This document shows, piece by piece, positions 1 to 7,597 of a DNA stretch of 64,000 nucleotides. This DNA comes from Microvirga solisilvae. GTDB taxonomy: Bacteria; Pseudomonadota; Alphaproteobacteria; Rhizobiales; Beijerinckiaceae. The DNA is taken from positions 496,001 to 560,000 of the forward strand of contig NZ_JAKUCN010000001.1 of the NCBI RefSeq assembly GCF_022808595.1, in the 5' to 3' direction. The position numbers were made by a program, and so were the translations under genes. Each line of letters begins with the position of its first letter. The first letter of the stretch is position 1. Under the pieces are notes generated by a model. It did not search any database, had not been told where the DNA came from, and was given only the letters and a program-made list of their open reading frames with translations.

Positions 1-1
1 C

Positions 2-364
2 CAGCACGGCGTTTACATGCACGATACGCCCTCCAAGGGCATTTTCGGCGACGATTTCCGCTTCGTCTCCTCGGGCTGCATCCGCATCCAGAACGTGCGC
101 GACTACATCGAGTGGCTGCTGAAGGATACGCCCGGCTGGAGCCGCGAGCAGATCGACGCCACCTTCAAGTCCGGTGAGCGCATCGACGCCCGTATTGCTC
201 AGCCGGTTGCGATCCATTGGATCTACGTGACGGCCTGGGCTACTCCTGATGGCCTCGTACAGTTCCGCGATGACATCTATAACAAGGACGGTCTCGGCGC
301 CTCCATCCCGGTCGCCAGCCGCACCCCGACCGAGCCGGACGAGGAAATGTTCCTCCAGAATTAA
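2..364 (+). CDS. L,D-transpeptidase (YkuD domain), C-terminal part
   Basis: The 5' end lies outside the window; the frame is already open at the first bases (reading Q-H-G-V-Y-M-H-D-T-P). The conserved HGxYMHDTP stretch, followed about 20 residues later by SSGCIRI, is the YkuD catalytic signature: the Cys of SGCIR is the nucleophile and the His precedes it. Family members cross-link peptidoglycan stem peptides (3-3 links) or attach proteins to peptidoglycan in the periplasm. The spacing between His and Cys and the long tail after the active site look like the larger YcbB/LdtD-type enzymes rather than the small ErfK type, but the N-terminal domains cannot be seen. A GC-rich hairpin follows the stop, so this is probably the last gene of its unit. 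Confidence 0.85.
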   Translation, partial: QHGVYMHDTPSKGIFGDDFRFVSSGCIRIQNVRDYIEWLLKDTPGWSREQIDATFKSGERIDARIAQPVAIHWIYVTAWATPDGLVQFRDDIYNKDGLGASIPVASRTPTEPDEEMFLQN

Positions 365-384
365 GGCCTCAGGCCAGAACCATG

Positions 385-409
385 ACAGCCCGCCCATCCG
401 GCGGGCTGT
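385..409 (+). terminator. Hairpin after the L,D-transpeptidase gene
   Basis: Arms of 10 bp (ACAGCCCGCC / GGCGGGCTGT) with a 5-nt loop lie 20 bp after the stop codon. The run that follows (TGCATTTC) is only moderately T-rich, so this is a probable but not textbook intrinsic terminator separating this gene from glyA. Confidence 0.55.
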
Positions 410-538
410 TGCATTTCAAAAGCCCGGCCTACAAGTCACTTGAGCGGGTTGGCGGGTTCCATCGGCCCATGATAAAGGCCATGGCCATCCGGAACTGAGC
501 GCCAGTCAGGTGGGGCTCACAGCAAGGCGAGAACGACC

Positions 539-1840
539 ATGAGCGCGAGCGAAGCAAGAAACCACCTCTCCAACAGCTTTTTCTCGGCCAATCTCGCCGA
601 CAGCGATCCCGAGATCGCCCGCGCCATCGGGCTCGAGCTCGGCCGCCAGCGCGACGAGATCGAGCTGATCGCCTCCGAGAACATCGTTTCCCGCGCTGTC
701 CTGGAAGCCCAGGGCTCGGTGATGACTAACAAGTACGCGGAAGGCTATCCGGGCCGCCGCTATTATGGCGGCTGCCAGTTCGTGGATATCGCCGAGGAGC
801 TTGCCATCGACCGCGCCAAGCGCCTGTTCGACTGCAAGTTCGCGAACGTCCAGCCCAATTCCGGTTCCCAGGCTAACCAGGCCGTGTTCATGGCCCTCAT
901 GAAGCCGGGCGATACCTTCATGGGCCTCGATCTCGCCTGCGGCGGCCACCTGACCCATGGCTCCCCGGTCAACATGTCCGGCAAGTGGTTCAACGTAGTG
1001 AGCTACAAGGTTCGCGAGAGCGACCAGATCATCGACATGGACGAGGTGGCGGAACTCGCCCGCACCCACAAGCCGAAGGTGATCGTGGCCGGCGGCTCGG
1101 CCTATTCCCGCTTCTGGGACTTCGCCCGCTTCCGCGAGATCGCGGATGAGGTCGGCGCCTTCTTCATGGTCGATATCGCTCACTTCGCCGGCCTCGTGGC
1201 GGGTGGTGCGCATCCGTCGCCGTTCCCCCATGCTCATGTGGTCACCACGACCACGCACAAGACCCTGCGCGGCCCGCGCGGCGGTATGATCCTCACCAAT
1301 GACGAGGACATCGCCAAGAAGGTCAATTCCGCGATCTTCCCCGGCCTGCAGGGCGGTCCGCTCATGCACGTGATCGCCGCCAAGGCCGTGGCCTTCGGCG
1401 AGGCCCTGCGCCCCGAGTTCAAGCTCTATGCCCGTTCCGTGGTCGAGAACGCCAAGGTGCTGGCCGATACGATGCTTGCGAACGGCTATGCCATCGTCGC
1501 CGGCGGCACGGACAATCACCTGATGCTGGTGGACCTGCGTCCGAAGAAGCTCACCGGCAAGGCCGCCGAGGCTGCACTTGGTCGTGCTCACATCACCTGC
1601 AACAAGAACGGCGTGCCCTTCGATCCCGAGAAGCCGATGGTCACCTCCGGTGTCCGTCTCGGCACTCCCGCCGCCACCTCGCGCGGTTTCGGTGTGGCCG
1701 AGTTCAAGAAGGTCGGCGAGCTGATCGTCGAAACCCTCGACGGACTGGCGAAGAACGGTGAAGAAGCCAACGCCTCGGTCGAGGAGTCGGTGAAGACCCG
1801 CGTTCACGAGCTGACCCGTCGCTTCCCGATCTACGCTTAA
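539..1840 (+). CDS. glyA: Serine hydroxymethyltransferase
   Basis: PLP enzyme of the cytosol that converts serine plus tetrahydrofolate to glycine plus 5,10-methylene-tetrahydrofolate, the main source of one-carbon units. The 433-residue length is usual for bacterial GlyA. The PLP-lysine motif [14 protein letters not shown] is intact (the Lys after TH forms the Schiff base), as are the N-terminal [16 protein letters not shown] segment and the [14 protein letters not shown] substrate-binding segment. The ATG is preceded by a GGCGAG ribosome binding site. It begins a run with nrdR and ribD, an order conserved in Rhizobiales. The stop codon sits inside a perfect 16-bp tandem duplication (see repeat). 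Confidence 0.98.
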   Translation: MSASEARNHLSNSFFSANLADSDPEIARAIGLELGRQRDEIELIASENIVSRAVLEAQGSVMTNKYAEGYPGRRYYGGCQFVDIAEELAIDRAKRLFDCKFANVQPNSGSQANQAVFMALMKPGDTFMGLDLACGGHLTHGSPVNMSGKWFNVVSYKVRESDQIIDMDEVAELARTHKPKVIVAGGSAYSRFWDFARFREIADEVGAFFMVDIAHFAGLVAGGAHPSPFPHAHVVTTTTHKTLRGPRGGMILTNDEDIAKKVNSAIFPGLQGGPLMHVIAAKAVAFGEALRPEFKLYARSVVENAKVLADTMLANGYAIVAGGTDNHLMLVDLRPKKLTGKAAEAALGRAHITCNKNGVPFDPEKPMVTSGVRLGTPAATSRGFGVAEFKKVGELIVETLDGLAKNGEEANASVEESVKTRVHELTRRFPIYA

Positions 1841-1861
1841 ACACTTCTACGCTTAAACACT
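1830..1861 (+). repeat. Perfect 16-bp tandem duplication spanning the glyA stop
   Basis: The unit TCTACGCTTAAACACT occurs twice back to back. The first copy contains the last codons and the TAA of glyA; the second repeats the same stop context in the short gap before nrdR. It lengthens the glyA-nrdR gap by 16 bp without altering either protein. It looks like a recent slippage or duplication event. Confidence 0.95.
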
Positions 1862-1872
1862 CGGAAAAATCG

Positions 1873-2370
1873 ATGCGCTGTCCCTATTGCGGGAGTCTCG
1901 ACACCCAGGTGAAGGACTCCCGTCCCACGGACGATTCCTCCTCCATCCGCCGCCGCCGCATCTGTCCGGATTGCGGCGGTCGTTTCACGACCTTCGAGCG
2001 CGTGCAGTTGCGCGAGCTCACGGTGGTGAAGCGTTCGGGAAGGCGCGTGCCGTTCGACCGTGACAAGCTCCAGCAATCGGTGGACGTGGCTCTGCGCAAA
2101 CGCTCGGTCGATCCTGAGCGCGTGGAGCGCATGATCAACGGCATCGTGCGCCAGCTCGAAAGCATGGGCGAGGGCGATGTGCCCAGCGAAACCGTAGGCG
2201 AGCTCGTCATGGAGGGGCTGAAGGGCCTCGACGACGTGGCCTATGTGCGCTTCGCGTCCGTCTACAAGAATTTCCGCGAGGCCAAGGACTTCGAGGAAAT
2301 CCTTGAGAAGCTTGCGGAAGAGCCGGAAGAAGCTCCGCGCCTGAAGAAGAAACCCGTGCAGTCCGAGTGA
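1873..2370 (+). CDS. nrdR: Transcriptional repressor NrdR
   Basis: Zinc-ribbon plus ATP-cone repressor that senses dATP/ATP and represses ribonucleotide reductase operons through NrdR boxes. The N-terminus shows the four zinc cysteines as CPYCG (residues 3-6) and CPDCG about 28 residues later, followed by RFTTFERV. The ATP-cone runs from about residue 49 to 139, beginning with [16 protein letters not shown]. At 165 residues it is close to the typical 150-160, with a short acidic/lysine-rich C-terminal tail. It lies between glyA and ribD, the common alphaproteobacterial setting; the stop overlaps the ribD start (TGATG), suggesting translational coupling. No ribonucleotide reductase gene is in the window, so its targets are elsewhere. 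Confidence 0.97.
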   Translation: MRCPYCGSLDTQVKDSRPTDDSSSIRRRRICPDCGGRFTTFERVQLRELTVVKRSGRRVPFDRDKLQQSVDVALRKRSVDPERVERMINGIVRQLESMGEGDVPSETVGELVMEGLKGLDDVAYVRFASVYKNFREAKDFEEILEKLAEEPEEAPRLKKKPVQSE

Positions 2371-3485
2371 TGAGCGACGACCGAATACAGCGGGACGAAC
2401 GCTTCATGCGCCTTGCCATTGCTCTCGGCGAGCGCAATCTCGGGCTAACCTGGCCAAACCCTTCCGTCGGTTCCGTCATTGTCGACGAGAGCGGGGATGC
2501 TCCCGCCATCATCGCGCAAGGGGCTACGCAGCCCGGTGGTCGCCCGCACTCCGAGCGCATCGCGCTGGCCGCGGCGGGAGAGCGCGCGAAGGGTGCAACT
2601 CTCTATGTCTCTCTCGAGCCGTGCTCGCATCATGGCAAGACATCGCCCTGCGCTGACGCAGTGGTGGAAGCAGGTATCGCGCGCGTCGTTTCCGCTATCG
2701 AAGATCCGGACAAGCGTGTTGCCGGTCTTGGCCATGAGCGCCTGCGCTCTGCGGGCATCGAAGTTGTTGCGGGATGCCTACAGCCTCTCGCTCGTCGCGC
2801 TCATCGCGGACACATCACCCGCGTTACGAAGGGGCGTCCTGCTGTGACGGTCAAACTTGCCCGCACCACGGAAGGGTTGGCCGGTTCCCGCCAGGGTCCG
2901 CGCCTGATGATTACGGGCGAGATCGCCAATGCCAAAGTGCATCTGATGCGCGCTCATGCGGATGCGATCATGGTCGGTGTCGGCACAGTGTTGGCGGACG
3001 ATCCGTTGTTGAACGTGCGCCTGCCGGGACTGGAGAACCGTTCGCCGATCCGCATCGTCATCGACACGCATCTGCGTACACCGTTGACCTCGCGCATTGT
3101 GACTGGCGCACGTGAGATCCCGACCTGGATCGTCACGAGCGTCGGTGCGTCCGTCGAAGCAGAACATGCGCTCGTCGCGCAGGGTGTCGAAGTTTTGCGC
3201 GTTTCTGCAGATGCGGCGGGCCGCGTTTCTTTGGTCGAGGCGCTTCAGCTTCTCGGCACGCGCGGCCTGACGCGCATCTTCTGCGAAGGCGGTCCCGGTC
3301 TGGCGGACGCGCTTGCGCAGGCCGATCTTATCGACGAGCTGATCCTCGTGACTGGCCGTTCCGCGCGCGGCCAGGGGGATGTTCCGGCTCTCGGTCTCGC
3401 CCTGCAGGATCGCATGGACGAACTCGCTCTTTACGCCGACGAACAGGTCGGCTCCGATCTTTTCATGTTCTGGGAGAAACCCTGA
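2370..3485 (+). CDS. ribD: Bifunctional diaminohydroxyphosphoribosylaminopyrimidine deaminase / 5-amino-6-(5-phosphoribosylamino)uracil reductase
   Basis: Carries out the second and third steps of riboflavin synthesis from GTP: pyrimidine deamination, then NADPH-dependent reduction of the ribosyl side chain. The N-terminal deaminase domain (about residues 1-145) has the zinc motif as HSE followed by LEPCSHHGKTSPC; the family usually reads HAE, so the Ala-to-Ser change is conservative and the ligands are kept. The C-terminal reductase domain starts near VTVKLARTTEG and contains the MVGVGTVLADDPLLNVR segment. The ATG overlaps the nrdR stop; a GTG three bases upstream is an alternative start. 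It overlaps the downstream riboflavin synthase gene by one base (TGATG). Confidence 0.96.
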   Translation: MSDDRIQRDERFMRLAIALGERNLGLTWPNPSVGSVIVDESGDAPAIIAQGATQPGGRPHSERIALAAAGERAKGATLYVSLEPCSHHGKTSPCADAVVEAGIARVVSAIEDPDKRVAGLGHERLRSAGIEVVAGCLQPLARRAHRGHITRVTKGRPAVTVKLARTTEGLAGSRQGPRLMITGEIANAKVHLMRAHADAIMVGVGTVLADDPLLNVRLPGLENRSPIRIVIDTHLRTPLTSRIVTGAREIPTWIVTSVGASVEAEHALVAQGVEVLRVSADAAGRVSLVEALQLLGTRGLTRIFCEGGPGLADALAQADLIDELILVTGRSARGQGDVPALGLALQDRMDELALYADEQVGSDLFMFWEKP

Positions 3486-4120
3486 TGTTCACGGGTATTG
3501 TTACCGATGTCGGCGAGGTCGTCGCTGCGGAGGGCGCACAGGGGACCCTGAAGCGCCTGCGCATCAGTGCATCCTACGATCCCGCGACGATTGCGCTCGG
3601 CGCATCCATCGCCTGCGGCGGAGCCTGCCTCACGGTGGTGGCTCTCGGGCCGCGCGAGGGCGGCTGCTGGTTCGATGTGGATGCGGCGGCCGAAACATTG
3701 GAACGCACCACGGTCGGTGACTGGAAGGCGGGCACGAAGATCAACCTGGAACGCTCGCTCAAGATCGGCGACGAACTCGGCGGTCATATCGTCACCGGTC
3801 ATGTGGATGGTTTGGCGACCATCGTGAAGGTGGAGGCGATTACGGCGGGTGACAATCCATGGGGTCCCACCGCGCGCTTCACCATCAAGGCTCCGTCCAA
3901 TCTGGCGGGCTTCATTGCGGAAAAGGGCTCCGTCTGCCTCGACGGCACGTCGCTGACCGTGAACACGGTGGATGGCGACCTTTTCACCGTGCTCATCATT
4001 CCTCACACCCTTGCCGTCACCACCTGGGGCGAACGCAAGGAGGGCGACAAGCTGAATATCGAGGTCGATCTCATGGCCCGCTACGCCGCGCGCCTTGCGG
4101 ATGCCCGCCGGGCGGGGTAG
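3485..4120 (+). CDS. ribE: Riboflavin synthase, alpha subunit
   Basis: Catalyses dismutation of two 6,7-dimethyl-8-ribityllumazine molecules to riboflavin and the aminopyrimidine precursor, the last step of the pathway. It starts with the hallmark MFTGIVTDVGEV and contains two lumazine-binding repeats of about 95 residues each, the second entered through GGHIVTGHVDG. The 211-residue length matches the family. It is translationally coupled to ribD by a one-base overlap. Downstream, a 106-bp palindromic repeat separates it from ribH, its functional partner, an interruption of what would otherwise be a tight operon. The gene is called ribC or ribE depending on the species. Confidence 0.96.
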   Translation: MFTGIVTDVGEVVAAEGAQGTLKRLRISASYDPATIALGASIACGGACLTVVALGPREGGCWFDVDAAAETLERTTVGDWKAGTKINLERSLKIGDELGGHIVTGHVDGLATIVKVEAITAGDNPWGPTARFTIKAPSNLAGFIAEKGSVCLDGTSLTVNTVDGDLFTVLIIPHTLAVTTWGERKEGDKLNIEVDLMARYAARLADARRAG

Positions 4121-4154
4121 GGGAACGGCCAACATTTCCGGATCCACTACGCAG

Positions 4155-4260
4155 CCCTCATCCTGAGGAGGCCGTTAGGCCGTCTCGAAGGACGAGGGCG
4201 TTTCCAGAGTTCTCTGGACCCTCCTTCGAGACGCCGCTACGCGGCTCCTCAGGATGAGGG
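4155..4260. repeat. Dispersed palindromic repeat, copy 1 (between ribE and ribH)
   Basis: Long imperfect inverted repeat: the left end begins CCCTCATCCTGAGGAG and the right end closes with CTCCTCAGGATGAGGG, with inner arms GTCTCGAAGGA / TCCTTCGAGAC around a short centre. A second copy with the same orientation lies upstream of pyrH near 48.03-48.13 kb. The structure resembles the RIME-type intergenic palindromic elements of Rhizobiales. Transcribed, it would form a long hairpin in the ribE-ribH message. Confidence 0.9.
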
Positions 4261-4290
4261 GTGACGCTGACAAAGGTTTTGAGAAGCTCC

Positions 4291-4779
4291 ATGGTCTCCC
4301 ATTCCGCCAAGCCGCAAGGTTCCCGCCCGCCCGTCCCCGGTGCCCGCATCCTCGTCGTCGAGGCGCGGTTCTACGACGATATCGCCGACGAGTTGCTGCG
4401 CGGCACGCAAGGCGCGGTCGAGGCCGCCCAGGCCACCATGGACGTCCTGACTCTCGACGGCGCCCTCGAAATCCCGGCGACCGTGGCGATTGCCCTCGAT
4501 GCCGCCGCCAAGGCCGGCAAGCCTTATGACGCCGTCGTGGCGCTGGGCTGCGTGATCCGCGGCGAGACGGGGCATTACGACATCGTGGCCGGCGAGAGCG
4601 CCCGTGCCCTCATGGACCTGTCAGTCGCCCGCAAGATCCCGCTCGCCAACGGTATCCTGACCGTGGAGAATGAGCAGCAGGCCTGGACCCGGGCGAACGT
4701 GAGTGAATTGAATAAGGGCGGGGGTGCGGTGGAAGCGGCGCTCGCCGTTCTTCGCATCAAGAACAAGCTGGAGGCCTGA
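4291..4779 (+). CDS. ribH: 6,7-dimethyl-8-ribityllumazine synthase
   Basis: Condenses 5-amino-6-ribitylaminouracil with 3,4-dihydroxy-2-butanone 4-phosphate to the lumazine substrate of riboflavin synthase; family members form pentameric or icosahedral assemblies. Recognisable segments are [19 protein letters not shown] near the N-terminus, the [26 protein letters not shown] core (substrate loop and catalytic His region) and [15 protein letters not shown] near the end. I chose the ATG giving 162 residues. A GTG 30 bases upstream is in frame but lies at the very edge of the palindromic repeat and has no ribosome binding site. nusB follows after 5 bases, so the two are co-transcribed. Confidence 0.95.
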   Translation: MVSHSAKPQGSRPPVPGARILVVEARFYDDIADELLRGTQGAVEAAQATMDVLTLDGALEIPATVAIALDAAAKAGKPYDAVVALGCVIRGETGHYDIVAGESARALMDLSVARKIPLANGILTVENEQQAWTRANVSELNKGGGAVEAALAVLRIKNKLEA

Positions 4780-4784
4780 TCGTC

Positions 4785-5267
4785 ATGGCAAAGCCTGCAG
4801 AGCGTTCCGCCGCTCGTCTCGCCGCCGTCCAGGCCCTTTATCAGATGGATGTGTCCGGCAAGAGCGTCGTCGATGCCCTGGCCGAGTTCGAGGCCTTCTG
4901 GATCGGCCGCGAGGTCGAGGGCATCGAGTTCAAGCCGTCCGACATCGAGTTCTTCCGCAATGTGATCTCCGGGGTGGTGCAGAACCAGCGCGCCATCGAC
5001 GTGAAGATCGACAAGGCACTTTCCGAAGGCTGGCCCCTGCGCCGCGTCGAGGCGGTGCTGCGCGCCATTCTCCGCGCTGGCGGCTATGAGCTGATGTTCC
5101 GCAAGGACGTGCCGGCTCGTGTCGCCATCACCGAATATGTCGACGTGACCCATGGCTTCTATGGCGAGGACGAACCCGGTCTCGTGAACGCCGTTCTCGA
5201 CACGCTCGCCCGCGACGTTCGCCCCGGTGAGCTGGAGAAGAAGGCGGCCGGGCAGGCGAAGCAATAA
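4785..5267 (+). CDS. nusB: Transcription antitermination factor NusB
   Basis: RNA-binding all-helical protein that pairs with NusE (S10) on boxA RNA to form the antitermination complex on rRNA operons. The 160-residue sequence begins ERSAARLAAVQALYQMDVSG, the classic NusB N-terminal helix with its arginine-rich RNA contact, and ends with the conserved FVNAVLD-like segment (here GLVNAVLDTLARD). Placement after ribH and before thiL is the widespread ribH-nusB-thiL arrangement. The gap to thiL is only a few bases. Confidence 0.97.
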   Translation: MAKPAERSAARLAAVQALYQMDVSGKSVVDALAEFEAFWIGREVEGIEFKPSDIEFFRNVISGVVQNQRAIDVKIDKALSEGWPLRRVEAVLRAILRAGGYELMFRKDVPARVAITEYVDVTHGFYGEDEPGLVNAVLDTLARDVRPGELEKKAAGQAKQ

Positions 5268-5271
5268 GCCC

Positions 5272-6261
5272 ATGACATCCCGGGCGCGACCCAATGAAGA
5301 CGGGCTCATCGCCCGTTTCTTCGCGCCTATCGCGGGCGAGGGCGCTCTTGGTCTGAAGGACGACGCCGCCTGCTTTGCCCCCAAGCAGGGGCATGATCTC
5401 GTGCTCACCACGGATGCACTGGTCGAGACGGTTCATTTCCTACCCGAGGATTCACCTGCTTCCATCGCCCGCAAGGCGCTCGGCGTGAATGTGTCGGATC
5501 TTGCCGCCAAAGGCGCTGATCCGTCCGGTTTCCTATTGAGCCTCGCGCTTCCTGAAACATGGACCGAGGAATGGCTTGCCGAGTTCGCTGCCGGTCTAGG
5601 CGAAGCCGCACGCGATTTTTCCTGCCCGCTGCTTGGTGGTGATACCGTGAAGGCAAGGGGAGCACTCACTCTCTCGGTCACTGCTATCGGTGAAGTGCCT
5701 ACGGGGCGCATGGTTCGACGTACAAGCGCGCAAGAGGGCGACATCATCTGCGTCACCGGCACCATCGGCGATGCCGCCTTGGGCTTGAGGCTCCGTAAAG
5801 CTCCTGCTTGGGCCGACCATCTTTCAACGGATGAGAGAGCTCATCTTGCTGACCGCTACCTGCATCCGCAGCCCCGTCATCGCTTGGCGCGCGTTCTGCG
5901 AGACCATGCCAATGCCGCCATGGATGTTTCCGATGGCCTTGCAGGCGATCTCGCTAAGATGATGCGGGTGAGTGGCGTATCGGCGTTGATCGACGGCGAG
6001 GCAATCCCTTTCTCCGCAGCCTTGCGAAAAGCCATCTCGGTAGGGCCGGCGCTCTACGATCTCGCCGTGACCGGCGGGGACGATTACGAAATTCTCTGCA
6101 CTGTGGCACAGAAGAGCCTCGACAGCTTCATGAAAGAGGCAGATAGCGTCGGCATTGCGGTGTCCGCCATAGGCCAGGTCGTTCAAGGGCATGAGAGCCC
6201 GGTCTTTCGGATGCAGAATTCTGAAAGACGTTACGATGCAGGTTCATTCTCCCACTTCTGA
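5272..6261 (+). CDS. thiL: Thiamine-monophosphate kinase
   Basis: ATP-dependent enzyme that phosphorylates thiamine monophosphate to thiamine diphosphate. PurM/AIR-synthase-like fold: N-terminal GLKDDAACFAPK with the metal-binding Asp pair, the VNVSDLAAKGADP segment, LLGGDTVKARG, and the C-terminal AMDVSDGLAGDLAKM. The 329-residue length is typical. The ATG four bases after the nusB stop is chosen; an in-frame extension into nusB is open but has no support. Its 3' end overlaps the start of the following MFS gene by 26 bases. Confidence 0.95.
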   Translation: MTSRARPNEDGLIARFFAPIAGEGALGLKDDAACFAPKQGHDLVLTTDALVETVHFLPEDSPASIARKALGVNVSDLAAKGADPSGFLLSLALPETWTEEWLAEFAAGLGEAARDFSCPLLGGDTVKARGALTLSVTAIGEVPTGRMVRRTSAQEGDIICVTGTIGDAALGLRLRKAPAWADHLSTDERAHLADRYLHPQPRHRLARVLRDHANAAMDVSDGLAGDLAKMMRVSGVSALIDGEAIPFSAALRKAISVGPALYDLAVTGGDDYEILCTVAQKSLDSFMKEADSVGIAVSAIGQVVQGHESPVFRMQNSERRYDAGSFSHF

Positions 6262-7441
6262 TGCTCTCGCCAAGCGCAATGCGCTCGTGCTCGCTTGCGC
6301 CCAGGCGCTTGGCGGATCGAGCCCGGCCATCGTGGTTTCCCTCGGTGGCCTCGTGGGGCAGAGCCTCGCGGAGAATAAGGAGCTCGCGACGCTTCCCGTC
6401 AGCTTGCTCAATCTCGGTCTGGCGCTCGGCACCATTCCTGCCGCGATGCTCATGCGAAAGGCAGGACGGCGCGTCGGCTACATCGTCGGTGCCGGAATTG
6501 GTCTTGGGGGCGGCTGCCTTGCTGCATTCGGCATCGCCTCTTTCAGCTTCGTGCTGTTCTGCATCGGCACCCTCATCATCGGCATGTATGGCTCATTCAA
6601 CCAGAGCTACCGGTTCGCCGCGACCGATGCCGCGTCCGAGAGCTTCAAGCCGCGCGCGATTGCCTGGGTGATGACCGGCGGTCTCGTTGCGGGTGTCATC
6701 GGGCCGCAAACGGTGATCTGGCTGCGGGACGCGGTGCAGGCCGCGCCGTTCTCGGGCGCCTTCCTGGGACAGGCAACACTTGCTCTCCTGTCGATGGTGG
6801 TTGTCTCTTTCCTCCGGCCCGTTCCGGTCAGTGCCACTGCTTCCGGTAAGACCGGCGGCAGGCCTTTGAGCGAGATCGTGCGCCAGCCCAAGTTCATTGT
6901 CGCTGTCGTGGCTGGTCTCGTTTCCTATGCTCTCATGAGCTTCCTCATGACCGCAGCTCCCATCGCGATGGTAGGCTGCGGACTGCCCATCGAAACCGCG
7001 GCGCTCGGCATCCAATGGCATATCCTGGCCATGTTCGGCCCTAGTTTCTTCACGGGACGCCTGATCGGCCGCTTTGGCAAGGAACGGGTTACGGCCACAG
7101 GACTACTGCTGATTGCCATCTCGGCGGCCATCGGCTTGTCCGGGATCCAAGTCGCTCATTTCTGGGCCGGACTTATCCTTCTCGGCATCGGCTGGAACTT
7201 CGGTTTCATCGGCGCGACCGCCATGGTCACCGACTGCTATCGTCCCGAGGAACGCACGAAAGTCCAGGCTGCCAATGACTTCCTGGTCTTCGGCTCGGTC
7301 GCGGCAGCGTCCTTCTCGTCGGGCAAGCTTTTGAACGCCGGCGGGTGGGATACGGTGAATTGGATGGTCTTCCCGCCGGTCGTTGTCGCTCTAATTCTGC
7401 TGCTCTGGCAGCATAGGGCACGCGCAACGATACCAGCATAA
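6236..7441 (+). CDS. MFS transporter
   Basis: About 401 residues with twelve predicted hydrophobic helices in two halves of six. The loop between helices 2 and 3 reads RKAGRRVGY, the degenerate MFS signature (GRxxGR-type). I do not recognise a substrate-specific subfamily. The start is the ATG preceded by GAAAGACG inside the end of thiL; an upstream in-frame ATG would extend it 15 residues. Overlap with thiL suggests shared transcription, but this says little about the substrate because thiL is the end of a housekeeping run. A small inverted repeat (GGCTCC/GGAGCC) follows about 10 bases after the stop and may act as a weak terminator. Confidence 0.8.
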   Translation: MQVHSPTSDALAKRNALVLACAQALGGSSPAIVVSLGGLVGQSLAENKELATLPVSLLNLGLALGTIPAAMLMRKAGRRVGYIVGAGIGLGGGCLAAFGIASFSFVLFCIGTLIIGMYGSFNQSYRFAATDAASESFKPRAIAWVMTGGLVAGVIGPQTVIWLRDAVQAAPFSGAFLGQATLALLSMVVVSFLRPVPVSATASGKTGGRPLSEIVRQPKFIVAVVAGLVSYALMSFLMTAAPIAMVGCGLPIETAALGIQWHILAMFGPSFFTGRLIGRFGKERVTATGLLLIAISAAIGLSGIQVAHFWAGLILLGIGWNFGFIGATAMVTDCYRPEERTKVQAANDFLVFGSVAAASFSSGKLLNAGGWDTVNWMVFPPVVVALILLLWQHRARATIPA

Positions 7442-7597
7442 AGTCTAAAGAGGCTCCTGTGAGTTGGGAGCCAAGTATTGTTGCGGAGTGCCTCCTTTTT
7501 TGCCACCAAATATAAACTTCTCTGGGGGTGGAGGCCGTTCAAGGCCAAAATTCAGGCTTTGAGCATCGGCTTTCTGCTTTCCCATAACAAGGATGGC

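Noticed and set aside
4261..4290. GTG start for ribH at the longest open frame
   Set aside because: It lies at the end of the palindromic repeat with no ribosome binding site; the ATG 30 bases on starts a normal-length enzyme.
4121..4290. FMN riboswitch or other metabolite riboswitch in the riboflavin genes
   Set aside because: The gap is filled by the palindromic repeat and lacks the conserved RFN-element segments; none was seen ahead of ribD either.
7442..7597. Upstream coding extension of hppA
   Set aside because: The 40 extra residues contain no family sequence, whereas the tandem ATG starts the expected first membrane helix.
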